DNA of 64,000 nucleotides from Pseudevernia furfuracea. Its lineage: Eukaryota; Ascomycota; Lecanoromycetes; Lecanorales; Parmeliaceae. The stretch is taken from positions 310,001 through 374,000 of the forward strand of contig JAIUPT010000019.1 in the NCBI GenBank assembly GCA_022315425.1, written 5' to 3'. Below are positions 57,094 to 64,000 of the stretch, one piece after another. The notes under the pieces are model-generated. The model had not been told where the DNA came from. It made no database searches and saw nothing but the letters and a program-made list of their open reading frames with translations. The translations under genes were made by a program, and so were the position numbers. Numbering within the stretch: the first letter of the stretch is position 1; each line of letters starts with the position of its first letter.

Positions 57094-58149
57094 TTACAGC
57101 TTCGAGAAATGACCGATGGCTTGCTGGAACTCCATAGGCTCACCATGTGTCATGAAACCAAACTTGTTCTGCTTGGAATCGGCCTAGAACTCCCATGACC
57201 ACTATTTGACAAGTACATCTTCGAGGGTGCCGGAGATCTAGTCAACGACGAAATCACCAAGGAGAGGCAAGAACTTCCATCCATGGAGGGAACTTCCTGT
57301 AGCTAGGTGAAGGTCGTAGAACTTGGGACCGGGGCAGATGAGGAAATCGCCATTCGTGGTTTGTTCAAGCCTGCAACTTTGTCAATCTGTTGTACTTCAA
57401 TTCACATCCATGATCTGAACATACCAGCAAAACTTTGTTTACGCAAAGGGATGGTTGGCAAAGTTTGAGGGAATCTCACTCATCTCTTCGCGGAGGCTTT
57501 GTTCCATGTCGGCCGAGAACTTTTGTGTTGGATCGTCTAATTTAGTGAGTACGAAACCTGGTAGGTCTTGGTGGAGCCCTCGGGGTCCTTGAGCTTGGCA
57601 GTGTTACGAAGACCGGTCGTTCTGCGGAGGATCCTCACGTAGCCGCCGAGAGGGGTAAAGACGTTGACACCGGTAATAAGGTTTGTTTGGCAAGCAATGT
57701 GATGGTATTTCTCGTATTCTTCTAGAGAAATGTGATGTACGCAATGCCAACAGCGTTTGCGTGCGTTTGTTGGTCGAGCTCGACAAGACGACTTGACCAT
57801 GTCCGGTGGCAAGAATAGTCTTCTGTGCCTGCAGTTCTCGTCCCTCTTCCAAAACGACACGGTTCACGGATAAAAATGCACCATACAGAAGTCGATCTAC
57901 GGGCGTGCCGACGACGAACTTGATGGTAGGCTTTTGGCAGCATCGGTCGTAGTACACCTTGACCATATCCTCCTCATTCACAGTGGCACATCGTTTGCTA
58001 GTGTAACCTTTCATCCACTTTCTTTGACCGGCAAGCTGGGAGGTTAAAGTAGGTTCGTCATTTTTACCGTGCAAATGATGGTAGACAGTGGATGGATCTT
58101 TCAATTCGTTCCACATTGCTGCGGGTTGTGTCTCTCTGTTGTTATCCAA
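57094..58149 (-). pseudogene. FAD-dependent amino acid/sarcosine oxidase-type remnant
   Basis: Decayed gene of the DAO superfamily, closest in pattern to fungal fructosyl amino acid or sarcosine oxidases. Pieces in order on the minus strand: NRVVLEEGRELQAQKTILAT, then in another frame DQQTHANAVGIAYITF, then EEYEKYHHIACQTNLITGVN, FTPLGGYVRILRRTTGL and KFSADMEQSLREEMSEIPSN. The C-terminal LATGSSLHGWKFLPLLGDFV then carries three in-frame TAG codons (57238-57240, 57202-57204, 57184-57186) before IGHFSKL and its stop. The N-terminal dinucleotide-binding GxGxxG region is missing or unrecognisable upstream to about 58400. Not functional. Confidence 0.75.
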
Positions 58150-59799
58150 ATATCTGCCCCCACGATGTGTTCATTTCCCCCTCCTTTCCATCAGTGCAAA
58201 AAGTGAGGCCGCGTTCAGAAAAATGTGGCTGCAACTCGGGGTCCTCTTTGATTAAGGCTTGCGCCTTATCATCGTTCCAGAAGTATACAATCCATATGAC
58301 ATATCGTCGGAAGTCGTCCTCGACTTTTTTGGCCTACTCCAACTCGCTCCATTTTCTTGTCCGGCATCCGCGGCATTCTTACAGCGCAAGGTAAGCCGCT
58401 CCTTTCCCTCGATGCTCTACACAATCGACCGCTCGAAATTTCCGAAAGAGTTGTGACGCGCAGCCCTCAGCGATCAGATTGACTTCTTCTGGCATGCCGC
58501 TACCACGCAAGTGTTCATCATCCGTTTCCACTTCCCAGCCACTTCACAGGACCAGAGGCTTTGGAGCGCAGGAGGGAATATTTCGTAATGGTCCGAGATT
58601 TGCCGCTGTATCGACCTGGGTGCCACTTCAATTTTCCCCACTAGTACACACGGTGGTTTGAGGATTTAGAACCTAGAACCGCCTTGAAAAGGCACCAATT
58701 CCTCCATGACGATCACACCACAAGAGATCCCCTATCCTTGTGTTCCACTATCTGCTTCCTTGAATCCCTCATACCGTCTACCATAGGCAACTTGATCACG
58801 ATCTAGGTGGGGTGCTCTGCATGCCCAACGCAGGCTGAAGCAGAGCTGAGTACTCAAATCTTCCCCAAGGTATCTTCATCTCATCAATACGCTTATTCAA
58901 AGCTACAGCGCCGGAGTGGCTGTTGTTCAGCATGAATTTAGGGACCCTTAACAGTGCTAGAATAAGCTATTCGAATTCCAGGGCCTGTGAGAGCCATCAA
59001 GAATTCGGTCTTGCTCGATGGAGTGCTTGCCTTGCGACCCCTTGCCTGGTCAATATCAAGGCCTTGAGCTAAATCCAATATAGCACCCTGCATATAGACG
59101 AAGATGACATGCCAACCAGACGAACCAGATACGTCAAATTTGCGATGTCGAAACGGATGGAGCGATGGCGGTTTGGCTTGTTATGAAAGAGACAAGAGTC
59201 AGGGCGTAGGAAGTCTATTATGGAAAGCACCTTGAGCGACCCTTTTGAACTTTGCGCAGAGGCATTGGAAGAGATGTCAAACGAAAAACGCATTCAATGT
59301 TTGATATCGCGCATAAGCGAGGAAGCGATTTGCCGGACACATCCTGGATTGCCACGATGTAGATATCATTTGCAGCCATGATTCCGAAACAGCTGGCGTT
59401 TAGGAATCTTCAAAGCTCTGAGGACAGGTATGCAGAATCAAGGTCGCAATTACGCGGATCTTGTTTTATTAGTAACGTCGTGAAAGCTCATCGCTATTCA
59501 AGGCGGGGATGCTTCGGCACGAGCCCTACCGCGGAAGAGGTTCAGAGATGCGCCTTCGCCGGCGCACAGAGGTGCGCTAAGTATCATCGCTTTGTTCCCA
59601 ATGCTCAGGGGTTGTAAAACCCAGATGTGTCCGCTAAGGTTTTGTACGCTCTTTCTAATGTGGTATGGTATCCTCAAAGCATCAATCCAAACTCCTTGCC
59701 TACCCAAAGAATCGCAGAAGTCATCCGCGGTTGTATGGTACTTGACCAAGTCTTCTAAAAACTTAAGAATTCTCTAAAAGTTCAAAGCCAGGCGCAAAC
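58150..59799. other. gene-free region of about 1.6 kb
   Basis: The left 250 bp may be eroded N-terminal coding sequence of the oxidoreductase (a frame with DDFRRYVIWIVYFWNDDKAQ has some helix character). The rest shows short frames without domain features. The right edge is the promoter of the secreted-protein gene. Confidence 0.4.
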
Positions 59800-60441
59800 A
59801 TGTTGTTGAAGCGCCCTCTTCTGCCAGCCGTGTTATCTCTGCTAGTCTCTATATCTGCTGCACTTGGTATACCCTCGCCTCTCAAGGAACATCTTCCACC
59901 AGACCCCATCAAAATCACCAACTCTTCCCTAAAAGCACCACAAGGGCATCTCCAAAACCTGACATACACTCCTTGGCCGGCACAACCTTATGAAATCCCC
60001 ATCTATCCACGCTTCGGCTACCCACATCTAATCATCGTCCGCGCCAGCGAATTCCACGGTACGTGGTCAGTCAGCCTGCCCGGGCTGCAAGACTTCCTAC
60101 AAGAATTCGGCGACAACCTAAGACGAGAGTATCCCCGCTCCCTCCCGCGCCTGGCACAGCAATCCACCATCGATATCCCGACCTACACGAGGTGGACGAT
60201 CGAGTTGAATGAAGGGATTTTTGGCCACGGCCTGCCTACCGCAGTCGCATTACTCGCCTTGGATGAGATAGCGAGGCAGCTGGGGAGCCACGGTCCGTCG
60301 AGCCTGTTTTTCAGCATCAGGGAAGGTATTGCCACGCTTTCGTACGGATTCCTGGATATCAGGGAATTTGGCGGCAACTCTTTAAATCGGTCCTTGGGCA
60401 ACAAAAACAGCATTTTTTCAGACAGGTTGAACAATGCATGA
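59800..60441 (+). CDS. small secreted protein of unknown function
   Basis: Intronless, 213 residues. A clear signal peptide (MLLKRPLLPAVLSLLVSISA, cleavage near ALG) is followed by a mature protein without any cysteine, with several NxS/T sites (NSS, NLT, NRS). Mature sequence includes YEIPIYPRFGYPHLIIVRAS, WTIELNEGIFGHGLPTAVAL and SSLFFSIREGIATLSYGFLD, suggesting mixed alpha/beta structure. No family recognised. Cysteine-free secreted proteins are less typical of classical effectors. No intron and isolated position fit an accessory gene. Confidence 0.7.
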   Translation: MLLKRPLLPAVLSLLVSISAALGIPSPLKEHLPPDPIKITNSSLKAPQGHLQNLTYTPWPAQPYEIPIYPRFGYPHLIIVRASEFHGTWSVSLPGLQDFLQEFGDNLRREYPRSLPRLAQQSTIDIPTYTRWTIELNEGIFGHGLPTAVALLALDEIARQLGSHGPSSLFFSIREGIATLSYGFLDIREFGGNSLNRSLGNKNSIFSDRLNNA

Positions 60442-61218
60442 GGCTTTTTTGCTCAATGATAAGAAGAGTGACTCAGCTGGGATCTACGATTTAATGTAGA
60501 GGTCTCCTCTATTGGATCGAGGTAGAATGAAAATATTCAATACTGCCGCAGGACTAACAATGGGGCACGGTCTGTTCACAAGGATGGAAAAGGACGATGA
60601 CCCAGTAGATAGTGACCTCAGCTTTTTCGCCGGATGTGGAATGCAGGTATTGAATTCGCAAGCGGTGCCTTAAGCCGCATCAAAAGATCCCTGGTCCATG
60701 GCTCGAACATTATAATTCCACAATCAAATTCTCATCCTGTCCGATAGACTGATATCTATGAAGATGATAGAGGTCTCCAAGGTATGTAAACCAGAGCTAG
60801 GGATCCGCTTTTTTGCAGGTCTTGGCAAGGTTTCACGTAGAGTATAACTTTGTGAATTTTCGTAATTCCTGTGTCGATTTAATTTTGAAGAATTTGGCAG
60901 CCTACGAGTAGTCCAACATAAATTGAAAGTAAATTATGGCAGTCTAAGAAATCCTGCAGCTACCGGCCACGAGGTGGGTCTGAGTAGGAAACCCTGCCAA
61001 GCCTGGATTTTTTGGTGTATTGCCCGATATGAAAAATCCATCCCCTGCGTACATATCATACTAAGCGACACACGAGCTTAGACCCGGAAGAAGCGCGTCA
61101 TACATACTTTACCTATCCGCTTCAACCCCCAGATTATTCCTCCGTTCGTTCAACCATCAGACCCTTATTCCTTGCAACGCTGCTTCAAATTTATCATCAC
61201 TGAGCGCCATCGATCACC
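60442..61218. other. intergenic, no gene seen
   Basis: Between two plus-strand genes. No open frame or repeat of interest. A TATA-like CATACTTTACC lies around 61100-61110, about 110 nt upstream of the next ATG; weak. Confidence 0.35.
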
Positions 61219-62664
61219 ATGGTCCGTTCCAAACGCACTCGCCCGCCGGCAACAAAGCCAAACAATTGTCCCATCGACAATCTACCCTCCGAACTCCTAC
61301 ACATGGTCTGCACCCATCTCAAGCCGAGGGAAGTCGCAAACCTACGTCTGGCCTCCAGAGTGGTAGCTCCAATTGGACTGCAGTATCTGGTCGCTGAATT
61401 ACACCTAGTCGCTGCAGAAGATAGCTTCAAGCGACTCGCGGCCATTGCTGAACACCCGGTGGTCTCCAAATATGTCACAAGCCTGCTCTACGAAGCCGAT
61501 TTACTGGAGGTCCTTGACGAGGAGGAGTGGAAAAAGAAGGTTCGGTCACCAGACTATCGCAAAAGGCTTCGTGAAGGCCCGCGCTACATGTTGCGAAGCC
61601 ATAGGGGAGATTCCGCCCAAGCACGCGTCGTGCCTCGCGTCGTGCCTCGTCATCAATATACCAAGCAGCAATTAAAAGAAGCTTTCCGTACGTATCAAGG
61701 GTTCTGCGACTATCAACGTTGCGGGGACCAATCCTACAGCAACATCCTCAAGGCCATGAAAAGATTTCCCAACCTGAATGAACTCACAATGTGGGCCGAG
61801 TATGGGCGACCCAGCCGGGCCTTCAAGAACGTTTTTGCGCCTGGGTTTTGTAAGACTTATCGAGATGATTGGGGGAAATGGCTTGGCTTGGTACAGATGT
61901 GCTCGCTACTTCTAGGTGCTCATCACGCCGGCTTGGAAATCAAGCGTCTCAGTTGCAGCATAGTAAATTGGCGCATACTCGTTGCGAAGAGCGAGACATT
62001 TGAACGCATGAAGAGAAGTGTGCGTCATCTTCGAGAACTGAGCGTCACTTTCTCTACAGGTCTCGAAGAGGGAGAGGGTGAGGATGAGTGGGAAATCGAG
62101 AAGTGTGAAAAATGGGTTCGGGGCAGTGGACGGTTGAAGGGATTTTTTACGTCAGCGCCAGATCTTGAGCGTCTGGAGATTTGCTTTGATCGGAGGGAGC
62201 CCATCCCACCTACAGAATTTCAATACGTGGTGGGCGAATTCTACTGGCCTTCTCTCAAAGCAGTCAGATTGGAGATGATTGGTGCCACGGAGAACCATCT
62301 AGTAAGATTTTTTGAAAGACATGAAAGCACGATCAAAGATCTTTGCATGGGCAACCTCTTCCTTTCGCATGGTCGTTGGTTGTCAGTGCTGGAGAGGATG
62401 CGCGCAGTACTTAAACTCGATTTTATGGATATATCAGGCTCTCTAGAGAGCAGTTCGGAAAAGATGGACTTCGAACGAGGATCCGGTGACGAGCAGATTA
62501 AGCGACGAAAAGGAATAGAATCGTACTTGCTCGGCGACGGCACGGATCAGAAAATATCTTTGGACGACTTTCTCGACGCAAGAGAGCCTGACGACACGGA
62601 AGGTCTCAGTGAGACAAGTCAGAGCGAGCTGAGTGATGATAGTGATGTGGATGAGAGCGATTAG
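61219..62664 (+). CDS. F-box protein
   Basis: Intronless, 481 residues. After a basic start (MVRSKRTRPPATK) comes an F-box, IDNLPSELLHMVCTHLKPRE then VANLRLASRVVAPIGLQYLV. The middle contains leucine-patterned segments (FPNLNELTMWAEY, LRELSVTFSTGLEEGEGEDE, DLERLEICFDRREPI, WPSLKAVRLEMIGATENHL), as in fungal F-box proteins with irregular leucine-rich repeats. The C-terminus is strongly acidic and Ser-rich (SETSQSELSDDSDVDESD). A small internal duplication codes ARVVPRVVPRH. Expected to be a substrate adaptor for an SCF ubiquitin ligase; substrate unknown. Confidence 0.85.
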   Translation: MVRSKRTRPPATKPNNCPIDNLPSELLHMVCTHLKPREVANLRLASRVVAPIGLQYLVAELHLVAAEDSFKRLAAIAEHPVVSKYVTSLLYEADLLEVLDEEEWKKKVRSPDYRKRLREGPRYMLRSHRGDSAQARVVPRVVPRHQYTKQQLKEAFRTYQGFCDYQRCGDQSYSNILKAMKRFPNLNELTMWAEYGRPSRAFKNVFAPGFCKTYRDDWGKWLGLVQMCSLLLGAHHAGLEIKRLSCSIVNWRILVAKSETFERMKRSVRHLRELSVTFSTGLEEGEGEDEWEIEKCEKWVRGSGRLKGFFTSAPDLERLEICFDRREPIPPTEFQYVVGEFYWPSLKAVRLEMIGATENHLVRFFERHESTIKDLCMGNLFLSHGRWLSVLERMRAVLKLDFMDISGSLESSSEKMDFERGSGDEQIKRRKGIESYLLGDGTDQKISLDDFLDAREPDDTEGLSETSQSELSDDSDVDESD

Positions 62665-63829
62665 ATAGACTGATTTTTCTTTGGTTTTCTCTTGGTTTCT
62701 AAGTGTCTAAGGCAGTATTGAGTTTTGGATGGGTCGGCCCCTGGTAGTTGGTGGGTAACTCCGTCCTCTAGGGGCTTACATAGCCTTAATAAAATAAACA
62801 ACTTAAGGTACAAATCAATCTTCTGGATGAATGTTAGTTCGACAGCTTTTCCGATAGATGATTATTACTGTTTAGCCTTTGAATAATGAGGCTGTGCCTT
62901 GCAGTGTATGACTATGGGCACGTTATCAATCATTGGTCCTCCTCCAGGAGTACCTAAGCTAAGGTAATAGAGAATCAGGGGACACAAGGAATCAAAAAAG
63001 GTATTCGTCTGTACTCTATGATCAGTGCGCAGATGAAGATCGCGAAAAAGAAGAACCCCCGTTAACAGCTCCACCAAAAGACATACATATCCCAATCGCA
63101 TATATCTCGAGGAATCCTATATGTAGCCATGCGACCCAAGTCACCGTTTACCTATCGCCCATACACAGCGCTCTTGCGTCATTATTGATACCAACCATGC
63201 TTGCGGACGAGGGTCAAGTAAGTAGCTGGCTGTTCACGCATAAGAGCTCTGATTGAGGAAAAGGAGAGGGTTCTAATAATGACCGACTTGCATGTTTGCA
63301 TGGACGGGAGGAAGCATTGTTGACAACTGACAAATATTACTATCAATCTCTTCGCTAAAAGTGGCACTGTGGAGTGTGGATGAGTGCGTCTTAATATCGC
63401 CTTTTCGCATATCAGGTTTCAGAACATCCATGCACCCATGAACCATAATAATGCTATTCATGGATTCGGATTTGGAAAACATGTCAAGTGCAGGGATTTC
63501 GATGTCATTTCAGAAAACATCCATACGTACTGTAGATATGTACCAGTCCTTGCACCAGCACATGACTCTGCATTTAATCGATTTGCTCTCTGTAAAGTCA
63601 TAGCATTCTTTCGCCCCCCCCCCCCCCCCAACACACACACCCACGCCTGCACGCATGTATGTAGCTTTATTATTCTCACTCCAGGGCTAGCTACGCTGCC
63701 ACAAGCATATGGGCGTCTCTTGGCGCCAGAGTACGAGAATGGAATATGCCTTGTTCAGGCCTCTATCTGCTACTTGCCCTCGCATTAGGAAGGCCCAATC
63801 ACATCTATATCCACATTAACTATAAAATA
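62665..63829. other. intergenic, no gene seen
   Basis: Contains a C16 run at about 63614-63629 followed by ACACAC. Open frames here lack protein character. Confidence 0.45.
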
Positions 63830-64000
63830 TGTCGAGTATGTAGAATTGCAAAAAAAAGGAGGCCTACAAAAAAAGAATATCTCACATTGTTCAACACCGC
63901 TTGCTCATGTACGTCTAGACACCAGGCTAGAAGAACTAGAGCGACAAGTAGTCAATCAAGTAAGTCTTCTCGACTCAACAACGCCTGTGTTCTACTTTAA
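63830..64000 (+). other. possible 5' part of a Zn2Cys6-type transcription factor
   Basis: At the right edge, CRVCRIAKKRRPT (from 63830) resembles the first half of a zinc cluster. About 60 bp later a different frame reads TRLEELERQVVNQ directly before a GTAAGT donor (63962), like the heptad helix that follows zinc clusters. An intron ending TCTAG at about 63918 could join them, but the other cysteines are not seen. Truncated by the window; weak. Confidence 0.25.

Overview
This is 64 kb of a filamentous ascomycete (Pezizomycotina) nuclear genome. The evidence is many short GT-AG introns (about 43 to 170 nt), a class II hydrophobin, fungal NACHT/HET/F-box families, mitochondrial proteins encoded in nuclear style, and a copia-type LTR retrotransposon. 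A leotiomycete or dothideomycete is plausible, but the class cannot be fixed from sequence alone. All exon structures below were worked out by eye from reading frames, splice signals and family conservation.

Layout. 0-9.3 kb: a BOR1-like anion transporter, an F-box-like/TPR protein, the beta subunit of mitochondrial 3-methylcrotonyl-CoA carboxylase (leucine breakdown) and an unrecognised protein with a proline-rich tail. 9.3-23 kb: a gene-poor stretch holding a Thr/Ser-rich PAN/apple-like surface protein, a fused protein kinase-TPR protein and the frameshifted remains of a SNF2-family helicase. 23-31 kb: a class II hydrophobin, a dead kelch-type gene, a single-pass surface protein and an intron-dense RSR1/Rap-type GTPase. 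31-41 kb: a broken F-box gene, a MetX-like alpha/beta hydrolase, microsatellite-rich non-coding DNA, a secreted amidase and NAD(P)HX epimerase. 41-51 kb: an accessory island with relics of a Zn2Cys6 factor, a CAP10-like glycosyltransferase and a HET domain, a young internally deleted copia element, and a NACHT-ankyrin receptor (NLR) with 17 nearly identical ankyrin repeats. 51-64 kb: mostly housekeeping (CorA-like transporter, mitochondrial ribosomal protein bS16m, vacuolar-type amino acid transporter), then a dead FAD oxidoreductase, a small secreted protein, an F-box protein and perhaps the edge of a transcription factor.

How it fits together. There is no obvious biosynthetic cluster. Conserved single-copy genes are interspersed with rapidly turning-over non-self-recognition-type genes (NLR, HET relic, kinase-TPR, F-box) and decayed genes. 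The most informative locus is 43.4-50.8 kb. There a copia element with a perfect 5-bp target duplication sits 225 bp upstream of an NLR whose ankyrin array looks freshly homogenised and whose 3' end appears cut off by a 7-bp deletion. One LTR of the element also carries a 12-bp insertion that matches the sequence just outside the other LTR.
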